This document shows, piece after piece, positions 34,749 through 43,348 of a stretch of DNA of 64,000 nucleotides. Under the pieces are notes generated by a model. The model saw nothing but the letters and a program-made list of their open reading frames with translations. It was not told the DNA's origin and searched no databases. The translations under genes were made by a program, and so were the position numbers. Each line of letters starts with the position of its first letter. Positions within the stretch are counted from its first letter, which is position 1. Source of the DNA: JACMQW01 sp964536965 (GTDB taxonomy: Bacteria > Bdellovibrionota > UBA1018); assembly GCA_964536965.1 (NCBI GenBank), contig CAZIAL010000004.1, positions 1 to 64,000 on the forward strand, written 5' to 3'.

Positions 34749-35513
34749 ATGAGTTTTAAAGCGTCGGGGCCTAGTCTCCGATGCGACAGTATGTTTGGGC
34801 GTTACACCCTTCTCTTGCTCGTGCTCGTTTCGGCTTTCCGTCCGTTATCGGCTCGTGGCGAGTTCTGTCTCGCCCTCCTCTCGCCGGTCGAGAAAGCAAC
34901 GTTCACATCCGGCACGCGAGTGACGGAGGTCCAAACCCTGACGATCGAAGGTTCGAACAGTAACGTCGACCTTGGGAAGATCTTCTACTCGATGGAAGAA
35001 GAAACTCTGATCGGAGTGTCGAACGACGGACATTTCTACATGGTCCATAGCGGTTATCGGGTCGATGCCAAGCCTTTCCGCGAGTTGCAGGTTCGGAAGA
35101 CGAGTTCGATCCAGCGCGGAGCGATCCTCCGTTTCACTGACTTGTCTCCCGCCCAGCGGACTCGTCTCGACGAAGCCGTGGCCAAACTGAAATCGAAGCG
35201 CGTGGCTTCCTGTTCGGCCGGGGTCTGTAACGTCTTGTCGGAGGCAGGGGTAGACCTTCCTGGGATTGGGTCGATGTCGCGAATCTTCACTGCGGGAACA
35301 TTCCAGAAACTGGTTTCAGGAGCCCTGAAGGACTTCCAAGGCAATCCTCTGAAAATCGAAATCTATCAAACCGCGCCACAAGTCCTGTCCTCGCTCAACC
35401 TGCAGCTGCGAACCCAGGACATTATGCGTCCCATTTCCTACCTCGGGATCGTGGTCTTCATCACGATCGTCGCGGATCAAATGGGCTGGATCACTCTCCC
35501 GGTCCTCTTCTAG
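34749..35513 (+). CDS. Exported or membrane protein of unknown function
   Basis: The frame from ATG 34749 gives 254 residues; ATG 34791 is an alternative that starts directly before a signal segment (MFGRYTLLLLVLVSAF). The middle has a Cys-centred segment RVASCSAGVCNVLSEAGVDLP. It resembles the nucleophile region of permuted NlpC/P60-like proteins but is too short to be sure. A last hydrophobic span (IVVFITIVADQMGW) lies near the C-terminus. Neither ATG has a strong ribosome site. I do not assign a function. Confidence 0.65.
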   Translation: MSFKASGPSLRCDSMFGRYTLLLLVLVSAFRPLSARGEFCLALLSPVEKATFTSGTRVTEVQTLTIEGSNSNVDLGKIFYSMEEETLIGVSNDGHFYMVHSGYRVDAKPFRELQVRKTSSIQRGAILRFTDLSPAQRTRLDEAVAKLKSKRVASCSAGVCNVLSEAGVDLPGIGSMSRIFTAGTFQKLVSGALKDFQGNPLKIEIYQTAPQVLSSLNLQLRTQDIMRPISYLGIVVFITIVADQMGWITLPVLF

Positions 35514-35575
35514 TCGGTTTTAAGCAGGGGCTTTATGTCGCGACGCGATATGGCGACGCCATTTGGCCCATTCCC

Positions 35576-35604
35576 TTGCACTCCGCATCCATCCCCCCTA
35601 TAAC
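35576..35604 (+). promoter_or_regulatory. Sigma-70 promoter of the rpsU operon
   Basis: TTGCAC (35576-35581), a 17-base spacer and TATAAC (35599-35604) are close to consensus. Transcription would start near 35611, leaving a leader of about 46 bases. The leader contains a small hairpin (TCGGAA-ACA-TTCCGA) and the strong ribosome site GGAGGTGA. Confidence 0.75.
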
Positions 35605-35644
35605 CAGGGACCTCGGAAACATTCCGAAATCTAAAGCATTGAGG

Positions 35645-35652
35645 GGAGGTGA
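35645..35652 (+). promoter_or_regulatory. Full-length Shine-Dalgarno of rpsU
   Basis: GGAGGTGA pairs over eight bases with the 3' end of 16S rRNA and lies 4 bases before ATG 35657. It fixes the start of rpsU against a longer in-frame extension to 35576. Confidence 0.9.
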
Positions 35653-35656
35653 CACT

Positions 35657-35851
35657 ATGCCAGGTATTATCATTCGCGACGGCGATTCTTTCGAAGCCGC
35701 CTTGAAGAAATTCAAGAAGAACTGCGAAAAAGCCGGCACTCTCGCAGAAGTTCGCAAACGCGAAGCCTACGAGAAACCTTCCGTGAAGAAAAAGAAGAAG
35801 GCCATCGCCGCCCGCAAGCGTCTTTCGAAAAAAGGACGTCATCGCGGGTAA
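35657..35851 (+). CDS. rpsU: 30S ribosomal protein S21
   Basis: This 64-residue basic protein starts PGIIIRDGDSFEAALKKFKKNCEKAG, then LAEVRKREAYEKPSVKKKKK and a basic end. It is the standard S21, needed for initiation on the 30S subunit. It is the first gene of the macromolecular-synthesis operon with yqeY, dnaG and rpoD. A terminator-like hairpin follows it, which would allow more rpsU than downstream mRNA. Confidence 0.97.
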   Translation: MPGIIIRDGDSFEAALKKFKKNCEKAGTLAEVRKREAYEKPSVKKKKKAIAARKRLSKKGRHRG

Positions 35852-35865
35852 TTCCGTTTTCTCGA

Positions 35866-35909
35866 GGGGAAGCTTGCGGCCATTCGCCGGAGGCTTCCCT
35901 TCTTTATTT
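35866..35909 (+). terminator. Terminator-like hairpin between rpsU and yqeY
   Basis: GGGAAGC (35867-35873) pairs with GCTTCCC (35893-35899), with an inner GGC/GCC pair and a T-rich tail (TTCTTTATTTTT). In E. coli a partial terminator lies at the same place between rpsU and dnaG. Here it would be leaky, because no new promoter is obvious downstream. Confidence 0.7.
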
Positions 35910-35954
35910 TTCCGACGTCCATTCTCCGACCTGCATCCGAAGGAGCGCCCTTTC

Positions 35955-36401
35955 ATGAGCATCAAAGCGAAACTTTCCGAAATGATGAAAGCCACGATGA
36001 AGTCCGGGGACAAGGAAACCCTGCTTTATGTGCGGAACCTGCACGCCGCCGTCCGCAAGAAAGAGATCGATGACCGCGTCGATCTCGACGACGCCGGAAT
36101 CCAGAAAATCATCGGCACGATCATGAAACAGCGCCTCGACTCGATCGAGCAGTTCCGCAACGGGGGACGCGAAGACCTCGCCGTGAAGGAAGAAGCGGAA
36201 GCCAAGTTCCTGAAACAGTTTCTTCCCGAGCAGCTTTCGGAAGACGAAGTGAAAAAGATCGTCGACTGGGCCGTCACCGAATCCGGCGCCGCCTCCGCGA
36301 AGGAGATGGGAAAAGTCATGGCGCTGCTCATGCCGAAAGTCCAGGGCAAGGCCGATGGAAAACTCGTGAATACGCTCGTGAAGGCTCGCCTCGGCGGATA
36401 G
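35955..36401 (+). CDS. yqeY: GatB/YqeY-domain protein
   Basis: ATG 35955 with AAGGAG upstream gives 148 residues. The sequence MSIKAKLSEMMKATMKSGDKETLLYVRNLHAAVRKKEID and the FLPEQLSEDEVKKIVDWAV segment are typical. The end MGKVMALLMPKVQGKADGKLVNTLVKARL matches the tRNA-contacting tail domain of GatB. YqeY commonly sits between rpsU and dnaG. Its biochemical role is unknown; a tRNA amidation or binding link is inferred from GatB. Confidence 0.93.
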   Translation: MSIKAKLSEMMKATMKSGDKETLLYVRNLHAAVRKKEIDDRVDLDDAGIQKIIGTIMKQRLDSIEQFRNGGREDLAVKEEAEAKFLKQFLPEQLSEDEVKKIVDWAVTESGAASAKEMGKVMALLMPKVQGKADGKLVNTLVKARLGG

Positions 36402-36445
36402 GTCTTTCGTTCGGCAGTCAACGGTAGCGCGGGTACTGAACAGAA

Positions 36446-38497
36446 GTGAGTAAAGGTCGGATTTCCCCCGAGTTCATCCAGAAAATAAAGGACGCGGTGA
36501 ATATCATCGACGTCGTCGGTGAGCACGTCGTTCTGCGGAAATCCGGGTCGAACCACTCCGGTCTATGTCCTTTCCATAACGAACGCTCTCCTTCCTTTTC
36601 GGTCAGCGAAGGGAAGCAGCTCTTCCATTGCTACGGCTGCAAAAAAGGCGGAGACCTCGTCGAGTTCACGAAGGAAATCCACGGGCTTTCCTTCGCGGAA
36701 GCGGTCGAAGAACTCGCCGAACGCGCGAGCCTCGCGCTGCCGAAAGATTTCGCGCGCCCCGAGGACGCCGATCCGGAAGCGGCGAAGCGCCGGGACGCCG
36801 CGCGCGAGAAAACGGCGACGGCGTATAAGCTGAACCGTTTCGCCGCGAAGTTTTTTCGCGACCAGCTCGCGGCGGGGGCGACTCCGGGAAGCCCGAACGC
36901 GCATATCGCCGAATATTTCCGAAAGCGCGGAGTGAGCGCCGCGCTTTCGCAGGCTTTCTATCTCGGCGCCGCGCCGGCCGCTTGGGACGCGCTCGCGCGT
37001 TTCTTCGTGAACGCGAAGGCGCCGCTTCCGCTCGCTTCCGAACTGGGCTTGATCAAGCCTTCGCAGAAAGACAGCGCGAAAGCGGGTGGGCCCGGCTACT
37101 TCGATCTCTTCCGAAACCGCGCGATGTTCCCGATCCTCGATCTGCGGGGAAAAGTGGTCGGATTCGGCGGACGTGGACTTCCGAACCCGAAGAACGCTCC
37201 CGATGTGGGCGGAGATTCGCCGAAGTACCTGAACTCCTCCGAATCGCTGCTCTTTCTGAAGTCGAAGCTCGCCTACGGGATGTTCCAGGCCCAGAAGCAT
37301 ATCCGCGAAAAAGACGAAGTGATCCTGGTCGAAGGGTACTTCGACGTGCTCGCCCTCCATGCGGCCGGTTTCCAGAACGTGGTCGCGACCTGCGGAACCT
37401 CGCTGACCGAGGATCACCTCGCGCTCTTTAAAAAATTCTGCACGAAAGTGACGGTGCTCTTCGACGGGGATCGGGCCGGCATCACCGCCACGGATCGCGC
37501 GATGGAACTCGGGCTGCGGCTCGGAACGATTCTTTACGGAGCGAGCCTTCCGGCGGGCCTCGACCCGGACGAAATCCTTTTCGATCAGCAGACGGGCTCT
37601 CTCCTTCCGGAGGGGACCGAACGGATGCAGGCCATTCTCGCGAAATCGGCGCCGCTTTTCGATACGCGGATCGAATCGGCGCGGGTTTTCTCGCTGAAGG
37701 GGACCGAAGAACGAACCCAGGCGGTCAAGCAGCTCGCCGAGTGGCTTTCCATGTACCGAGATCCGGTCGGCCGCGAGATGCGAATCGAAAAGGTCGTCGC
37801 GGATTTCGGCATTTCGCGTGCACTCCTCCAGACGGCGATGGATGGCGTGAAGCCGGTCCGCGGTGCGCCTCCCGTCGTAAAGGGCCCGCCTTTGGCGGCG
37901 AAAATCGCTCCGGCGCGCGGTCCACAGCCGAATCCCGCCGGAAACGCTCCGGCAAAACCGAAGAAAGCACCGAGTCAAAAAGCGTCACTGAAAGAGGTCA
38001 TTTTGGTCCGCGGACTCCTGCGCGGAGGCAATTTTAGGGCGATGCTCGAAGAGGCGCGCGCCTATCTTCCGATCGGTGCGGGGATCTCCGAGCTCGCCGA
38101 TCATCCGAGCGTGCGAGCCGCCCTCAGTGCGATTCTCGATCAGGGCGTGAGCCCAGAATCGTTTATAGACTCCGTCGTCCTCGATCCACTGGCCGCTGGC
38201 GCCGCGGAACCCGGCAGTCCACTCTATGGATTCGCTCCCGAAGTTCGTACTCTGCTCTCCGAAAGTCTGATCGGAACGGACGCGCCGGGCACTGCGCCGT
38301 TTACCGAAGGTGAGTTTCGCGTCGCGGTTCAGCGCGGACTCTATCAGTCTTGGGCACGGTTCTCGCAAGACCTTAAGCTGCGTCTTCGAGACGCAGAACT
38401 GAAGAAAGACGAGGACTTACGGTCGCGTTTGGCCCAGGAATTCCTTGACGTCAAACGGAGAATGAAGGAGTTTGAGGCATTCTATGACGAAGTCTAA
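36446..38497 (+). CDS. dnaG: DNA primase
   Basis: GTG 36446 gives 683 residues. The CHC2 zinc-binding domain (SGLCPFHNERSPSFSV..FHCYGCKKGGD) is at about 32-68. The catalytic N-terminal half has FRNRAMFPILDLRGKVVGFGGR, and the TOPRIM motifs read VILVEGYFDVLALHAAGF and LFDGDRAGI. A Pro/Ala/Lys-rich linker at about 475-510 leads to the helicase-interacting C-terminal domain. It makes RNA primers at the replication fork. Its 3' end overlaps rpoD by 14 bases. Confidence 0.97.
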   Translation: MSKGRISPEFIQKIKDAVNIIDVVGEHVVLRKSGSNHSGLCPFHNERSPSFSVSEGKQLFHCYGCKKGGDLVEFTKEIHGLSFAEAVEELAERASLALPKDFARPEDADPEAAKRRDAAREKTATAYKLNRFAAKFFRDQLAAGATPGSPNAHIAEYFRKRGVSAALSQAFYLGAAPAAWDALARFFVNAKAPLPLASELGLIKPSQKDSAKAGGPGYFDLFRNRAMFPILDLRGKVVGFGGRGLPNPKNAPDVGGDSPKYLNSSESLLFLKSKLAYGMFQAQKHIREKDEVILVEGYFDVLALHAAGFQNVVATCGTSLTEDHLALFKKFCTKVTVLFDGDRAGITATDRAMELGLRLGTILYGASLPAGLDPDEILFDQQTGSLLPEGTERMQAILAKSAPLFDTRIESARVFSLKGTEERTQAVKQLAEWLSMYRDPVGREMRIEKVVADFGISRALLQTAMDGVKPVRGAPPVVKGPPLAAKIAPARGPQPNPAGNAPAKPKKAPSQKASLKEVILVRGLLRGGNFRAMLEEARAYLPIGAGISELADHPSVRAALSAILDQGVSPESFIDSVVLDPLAAGAAEPGSPLYGFAPEVRTLLSESLIGTDAPGTAPFTEGEFRVAVQRGLYQSWARFSQDLKLRLRDAELKKDEDLRSRLAQEFLDVKRRMKEFEAFYDEV

Positions 38498-40469
38498 AAA
38501 CGCTTCTTCCGCGGCCACTGGCGCGGGCAAACCCGACTCTTCCACTGACAAAAAATCTGGGAAGGCGGCCGGGAAAAAACTCGACCCCACAAATGAAAAA
38601 AATATCGAGCAGGCGCTCGAGCAGGACCTCGCGCGCGTTCACGAACTCGTGAATGAAGGCCAGCCTCTGCTCGCGTCGGGCGGCGAAAGCGCCTTCGCGA
38701 AAAACAAAGACATTAAAAAGCTTCTCGATATGGGAGTCCAGCGCGGCTACCTGACCTACGAAGAAGTGAACGAAATGCTGCCGCCGGAGATCACGCAGCC
38801 GGCGCAGATCGACGAGATCATGAATCTCCTCGCCGAGAGCGACATCGAAGTCATCGACTCGATTCGTAAAGCGCGCGACGGCGACGAAGAAGAAGGCGAT
38901 GCGACCGGACCGGGCCCCGCGAAATCCGATGACGACGACGATGAGCCGGCGCCGGCCGCGACCGCGGAACTCGCGCGCGGCGCGGATCCCGTTAAGCTTT
39001 ACTTGAAAAAAATGGGTTCGGTTTCGCTCCTGACCCGCGAAGGCGAAGTCGAAATCGCGAAGCGCATCGAAGCGGGCGAGATCGAAATTCTTCGCGCGCT
39101 TCTGGCGTCGAAGCTCGGAACGCTCGCGATCGTGGAGCTCGGCGAGCGCCTCGAGAGCGGCCGGACCAAAGTGAAAGATGTGATTCGCGGCGTGGACGAA
39201 GAAGTCTCCGCGGACGACGAAAAAGTTTATATGGAGAAGGTTCTCTCCGCGATCACGAAGGTGAAATCGTTCGTCGCGTACCAGGAGAAGAACGCCGAGA
39301 AACTTTTCGGACCGGAAGGGCGCAAGCTCCCCGCCGAAGAAAAGAAGAAGCTCCAGGCGGAGGTGCAGAAACGCGAACGCCAGGTCGAAACCGCTTTCGA
39401 GTCCATCGCCTTCAACCGCAAGACGATCAACGTCCTGTCGATTAAAGTGAAGGAATACTCCGAGCGCTCGGCCGAGTACCTGATCGATCGTAAGAAGGTC
39501 TTCGATTACCTCGTCATCAAAGAGGAAAAAGAATTCAAGGAACTCGTGAAAGAGTTCAAAAAAGGCGGCGAAACGATTCCGGCCCTCTGCCGGAAGTACG
39601 ACGTCGTCGAGTCGAAACTCCAGCAGCTCCTCCAGCAGGAAGAAGAAGTTTCGAAGAAGATCGAGAAGCTCGAAGAAGAATCCGGCATCGACATCATCGA
39701 ACTCCGCCGGATCAACGACTCGCTGGCCGTCGGCGAACGCAAAGCCGACCAGGCGAAGTCGGAACTCGTCGAAGCCAACCTTCGTCTCGTGGTTTCGATC
39801 GCGAAGAAGTACACGAACCGCGGTCTCCAATTCTTGGATCTGATCCAGGAAGGGAATATCGGTCTGATGAAGGCCGTCGATAAGTTCGAATACCGTCGCG
39901 GTTACAAGTTCTCGACCTACGCGACGTGGTGGATTCGCCAAGCGATCACCCGCGCGATCGCCGACCAGGCGCGTACGATCCGCATCCCGGTGCACATGAT
40001 CGAAACGATCAACAAGCTGATCCGTACCTCCCGCCTCCTCGTCCAGCAGCTCGGCCGCGAGCCGACGCCGGAAGAGATCGCCGTGAAGATGGAGCTTCCG
40101 GTCGACAAGGTCCGCAAGGTGCTGAAGATCGCGAAAGAGCCGATCTCCCTCGAAACGCCGATCGGCGAAGAGGAAGATTCGTATCTGGGCGATTTCATCG
40201 AGGACAAGAAGATCATCAACCCGGCCGAAGCCGTGATGAACATCAACCTCTCGGAACAAACGCGGAAGGTCCTCGCGACCCTCACCCCGCGCGAAGAGAA
40301 AGTTCTCCGGATGCGTTTCGGGATCGGCGAGAAGTCCGACCATACGCTCGAGGAGGTCGGCCAAGACTTCTTCGTCACGCGGGAACGGATTCGTCAGATC
40401 GAAGCGAAGGCGCTGCGGAAGCTCCGTCACCCTTCGCGCGCGAAACTCCTGAAGGCGTTCGTCGATTAG
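38484..40469 (+). CDS. rpoD: Primary sigma factor RpoD (sigma-70)
   Basis: ATG 38484, 6 bases after GAGG, gives 661 residues. Region 1.1 is at about 70-120, an acidic stretch lies at about 135-160 and DPVKLYLKKMGSVSLLTREGEVEIAKRIE is region 1.2. A charged non-conserved region follows. Region 2 includes NLRLVVSIAKKYTNRGLQFLDLIQEGNIGLMKAVDKFEYRRGYKFSTYATWWIRQAITRA. Regions 3 and 4 follow (LTPREEKVLRMRFGI, VTRERIRQIEAKALRKLRHPSR). It is the housekeeping sigma factor. The Lys/Ala/Ser-rich start is typical of this group. Confidence 0.97.
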   Translation: MTKSKNASSAATGAGKPDSSTDKKSGKAAGKKLDPTNEKNIEQALEQDLARVHELVNEGQPLLASGGESAFAKNKDIKKLLDMGVQRGYLTYEEVNEMLPPEITQPAQIDEIMNLLAESDIEVIDSIRKARDGDEEEGDATGPGPAKSDDDDDEPAPAATAELARGADPVKLYLKKMGSVSLLTREGEVEIAKRIEAGEIEILRALLASKLGTLAIVELGERLESGRTKVKDVIRGVDEEVSADDEKVYMEKVLSAITKVKSFVAYQEKNAEKLFGPEGRKLPAEEKKKLQAEVQKRERQVETAFESIAFNRKTINVLSIKVKEYSERSAEYLIDRKKVFDYLVIKEEKEFKELVKEFKKGGETIPALCRKYDVVESKLQQLLQQEEEVSKKIEKLEEESGIDIIELRRINDSLAVGERKADQAKSELVEANLRLVVSIAKKYTNRGLQFLDLIQEGNIGLMKAVDKFEYRRGYKFSTYATWWIRQAITRAIADQARTIRIPVHMIETINKLIRTSRLLVQQLGREPTPEEIAVKMELPVDKVRKVLKIAKEPISLETPIGEEEDSYLGDFIEDKKIINPAEAVMNINLSEQTRKVLATLTPREEKVLRMRFGIGEKSDHTLEEVGQDFFVTRERIRQIEAKALRKLRHPSRAKLLKAFVD

Positions 40470-40481
40470 GGGACGGAACGT

Positions 40482-40521
40482 CAGCCCTAAAGGGCTGCTT
40501 GCCGGCCGGATGCCGGCAAGC
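40482..40521 (+). terminator. Two adjacent hairpins after rpoD
   Basis: CAGCCC/GGGCTG (40482-40497, loop TAAA) is followed at once by GCTTGCCGGC/GCCGGCAAGC (40497-40521, loop CGGAT). The second stem has 10 base pairs. No T-run follows, so this is either a Rho-assisted end or an mRNA-stability element of the rpoD operon. Confidence 0.5.
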
Positions 40522-40536
40522 GTGAGTACCTGAATC

Positions 40537-41760
40537 GTGGAAATGACCAAATTTAGAAATAGGATGCAGGGAGTTCTTCCATCGGAAGAACTCCCTTCGT
40601 TTTTCGAGGCGCTGGAGGCGATGGGAATGCGGCCCCGAAAATCGATCCGGATTCGCCGTGACCTTGCCCCCGATTCCACCTGGGACCCGACGGCCATTCG
40701 CGAAGCGGGAATTCCCCTCGGCGAGCCGGTGCCCTGGTACGACCGCGGATTTTTCTTCGACCTGAAGCAAATGAGTCCGCATCCGTCGCGCCATCCCTGG
40801 ATCGCCGCGGGCCTGGGGTTTATCCAGGAGGCTGGCGCCATGGAAGTGGTGCCCGCACTCGAAGTGGAGCCGGATCATCTCGTGCTCGATCTCTGTTCCG
40901 CGCCGGGCGCGAAGGCGAGCCATATCGGCGAATACCTGGGGACAGGGGGATGGCTCGTGGCGAATGAACCTTCGCGGGATCGCGCCAAGTTGCTCGATGC
41001 GATTCTGGCTCGCCATGGAATCGGAAACTCCACGGTGCTGAATCTGGAGCCGCGGGATCTCGTGCGATCTTTCCGTGAGCTCTTCGATCGGATTCTGGTC
41101 GATGCTCCCTGCAGTGGCGAGAGTCTGTTTGCGAAACGCGAGGAGCGGCGGAAGGACGTTTCCGACAAGGAGGTCGAACGCTGTGCGCTTCGGCAGAACG
41201 CGATCCTCGAGTCGGCCCATGCGCTCTGTGCCCCGGGGGGGCGGATCGTCTATTCGACCTGCGCTTATTCGCGAAGTGAGAACGAAGAAGTAATCGAAAC
41301 GATGCGTGAGCGGCATCCCGATCTCCGGCTTCTCCGGGAACAGCGTCGTTTTCCGCACCGAGACGGGGTGCCGGGAGGATATTTCGCGGTGCTGGAAAAG
41401 GCGGGAGCGCCTTCCGCAGCTGCCGATCGTATCGCGACGCTCCGCGAGAGCATTCGGGGGCTCGGAACGCGGGGACTGGTCCGAAATGGGCTAAAAAAGT
41501 GGGACGGGAGCATCGATGGATATGCCGTCGTCATGGACCGGAAGACGACGGAAGCCTCCGCCGACTCGCGAATGAGCCGACTTTTTCCCGGGATTCGCGG
41601 GGAGTTTTTCGAACTCGGAATGGAAGAGGCCGCGCGATTCCTCGGGGGAGAGCGGCGTGCGAAAGTCGCGCGCGGAGTTTTCGCGATTTATCGGTGGGGC
41701 GGCGAAATCTTCGCCGCCGAAACGGATGCGACACTTTTCTATCCGCGGCATCGCCTCTAA
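40537..41760 (+). CDS. RsmB/NOL1/NOP2/sun-family RNA m5C methyltransferase
   Basis: GTG 40537 (or ATG 40543) gives about 407 residues. The Rossmann SAM site is LVLDLCSAPGAKASHIGEYL. The catalytic cysteines lie in ILVDAPCSGESLF and IVYSTCAYSRSENEEV, the two-Cys arrangement of RNA cytosine-C5 methyltransferases. The C-terminal extension (PUA-like, GVFAIYRWGGEIF) and length resemble RsmF/YebU, which modifies 16S rRNA. The exact target is inferred. Confidence 0.88.
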   Translation: MEMTKFRNRMQGVLPSEELPSFFEALEAMGMRPRKSIRIRRDLAPDSTWDPTAIREAGIPLGEPVPWYDRGFFFDLKQMSPHPSRHPWIAAGLGFIQEAGAMEVVPALEVEPDHLVLDLCSAPGAKASHIGEYLGTGGWLVANEPSRDRAKLLDAILARHGIGNSTVLNLEPRDLVRSFRELFDRILVDAPCSGESLFAKREERRKDVSDKEVERCALRQNAILESAHALCAPGGRIVYSTCAYSRSENEEVIETMRERHPDLRLLREQRRFPHRDGVPGGYFAVLEKAGAPSAAADRIATLRESIRGLGTRGLVRNGLKKWDGSIDGYAVVMDRKTTEASADSRMSRLFPGIRGEFFELGMEEAARFLGGERRAKVARGVFAIYRWGGEIFAAETDATLFYPRHRL

Positions 41761-41821
41761 CCGATGATTTTTTGACGCTTTTTGCTTGTCTAAACGGTGC
41801 CTTCCTCGACAAGATCGCCTC

Positions 41822-43150
41822 ATGCAAATGAATGCGCGTTGGGTACAGGGGAGTACTGTCGGTGGGATGTGCGGAATTGCGCTCGGGCTAGGCATGGCGA
41901 TTTTCGCCGCTCCGAGTTTCGCCGAAGATGAGATCGGAGTGCAAAACACGGGGAAGAGTCGAAACTCCGTGCGATCTCTCCCCGCTCGCCGGGCGACGGT
42001 TCCTCGTCCGATTCGGCCGGCGCCGCGCCGAGGACAGGAGCAGGCCGTCGATCTAGGTGCCTTGTCTTCTTCCACTGCTTCCACGCCCGCCGCGACTTCT
42101 TCCGCGAAGATGGGCGGACTGAGTCCACACGGGACCAGCAGCGTGATGCCGAACTTTAAGTTCTACTTCGACTTCCTGGCCAAGAGCTGGAAAGGGGATC
42201 CAACCCGGAGCTCCTTCGACTTCGACAGCTATCACCAGCGGATGCTCGTGGAGTTCACCCCGACGCCGGAACTGATGTTTCAAGCCGATATCTCCGCTTG
42301 GCAAACCCCGGAGTATTTCGAGGTCGACTATCAGCTGACCAAGCGCCTCCAGCTTCGTTGGGGCAAAATCTGGATTCCTTTCGATGATATGTCGCCGCAC
42401 TCGATTTTCGGCGGACGGATCAACACGAGCGAATTTTTCCAAGGAAACGAAACCGCATTTTTGCCGAGCATCTGGGCGGACGCGGGGATGGGCGTGAAAT
42501 ACGACCTCGCCGATTCACCTTCGTTCGCGTCGGTACTGCATTTCTATGTCGTCAACGGTTTCGGCAGTAATACGAACTCTCCCGTTTCCGGAGAAAACGG
42601 CGTCGTCGAATATCCTGACTTCGGATCCACTTCCCGTTTCAGCACCACCGGCGCCACGGACAATAACAATAACAAGGCGATCGGCGCCCGTTGGCAAAGT
42701 AAGCTCGGACGTCGTTTCTCGATCGGCGGTTCGGTTTACAACGGCGCCTATACGAACAAAACCGCGGTAAAATCCCAGTCCATCACGATGCTCGGCGGAG
42801 ACGCGCAACTTCGACCTTCGAATACGACGGAAATTCGCGTCGGGATCGTCTCGATGAAGGTCGGGTTGAACGCTCCGGCGACGAAAGAGAGCTTCACCCG
42901 CGCGGCGAGCTACGTCGAACTCGGTCAGCGATTCGGGCAAGACGATCGCTGGAAGTTCTTGGTTCGCGCGGGAAAAGCGCAGAACGATAACCGAGTGGTG
43001 GATGTGTCGGATAAGACCCTCGTCGGAACGACTTTGCTTCGCAGCTTCGGAAATATCGAAGCGCAGTTCACGTTTTACAAAGACATGAACAAGGTGCCGA
43101 CGAAGATCGCTTACAATTACGGGCATTTCCGACTCGTAACGGCGTTTTAG
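41822..43150 (+). CDS. Outer-membrane beta-barrel (porin-like) protein
   Basis: ATG 41822 gives 442 residues with a signal peptide (cleavage near SFA-EDE). A low-complexity Arg/Pro and Ser/Thr/Ala-rich linker follows to about residue 95. The rest alternates aromatic/charged residues like a beta barrel: FKFYFDFLAKSW, MLVEFTPTPELMFQADIS, LQLRWGKIWIPFDDM. The protein ends in Phe (FRLVTAF), the usual barrel insertion signal. It resembles phosphate-selective or multi-strand porins in layout. It precedes a group of heme and flavin proteins on the same strand, across a 198-base gap. Confidence 0.75.
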   Translation: MQMNARWVQGSTVGGMCGIALGLGMAIFAAPSFAEDEIGVQNTGKSRNSVRSLPARRATVPRPIRPAPRRGQEQAVDLGALSSSTASTPAATSSAKMGGLSPHGTSSVMPNFKFYFDFLAKSWKGDPTRSSFDFDSYHQRMLVEFTPTPELMFQADISAWQTPEYFEVDYQLTKRLQLRWGKIWIPFDDMSPHSIFGGRINTSEFFQGNETAFLPSIWADAGMGVKYDLADSPSFASVLHFYVVNGFGSNTNSPVSGENGVVEYPDFGSTSRFSTTGATDNNNNKAIGARWQSKLGRRFSIGGSVYNGAYTNKTAVKSQSITMLGGDAQLRPSNTTEIRVGIVSMKVGLNAPATKESFTRAASYVELGQRFGQDDRWKFLVRAGKAQNDNRVVDVSDKTLVGTTLLRSFGNIEAQFTFYKDMNKVPTKIAYNYGHFRLVTAF

Positions 43151-43348
43151 GCTTCGGTCGCCGACACAGGTTCCGCGACCATAATATAGAGGCATCATTC
43201 CACGCGCGGGGGGTGGCCCTGTCTACGGTTTTGACAGGTGGTTAAAAGGGGTGCATTTTTTTATTGTAATACCTGACTAGAATGGTAAATTATTAAGAAG
43301 TCGCTGTACGTATGTTGTGGGGAAATTGGGGAATCACGGGGGTGTTTC
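43151..43348 (+). promoter_or_regulatory. 198-base AT-rich intergenic region with possible promoter
   Basis: The region contains TTGACA at 43231-43236, but the bases 16-18 further on are a poor -10 (CATTTT). A second weak pair is TTGTAA (43264) and TAAATT (43286). CCTGTC (43218-43223) and GACAGG (43233-43238) form an inverted repeat over the TTGACA. No gene was seen. A promoter for the downstream redox locus is likely here, but its exact place is not clear. Confidence 0.35.

Noticed and set aside
38451..40841. Open frame of 796 codons on the minus strand across rpoD
   Set aside because: It is the exact antisense of rpoD in a frame kept open by GC-rich codon bias. The protein is low-complexity Arg/Asp/Leu/Phe-rich and matches nothing.
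41785..41813. CTTGTC...GACAAG inverted repeat before the barrel gene, compared with CCTGTC...GACAGG before the heme gene
   Set aside because: Arm spacing differs (17 versus 9) and only six bases pair; a shared operator is not supported.
43231..43259. Perfect TTGACA as a -35 element
   Set aside because: The bases 16-18 further on (around CATTTT) are a poor -10, so I do not call a defined promoter, only the region.
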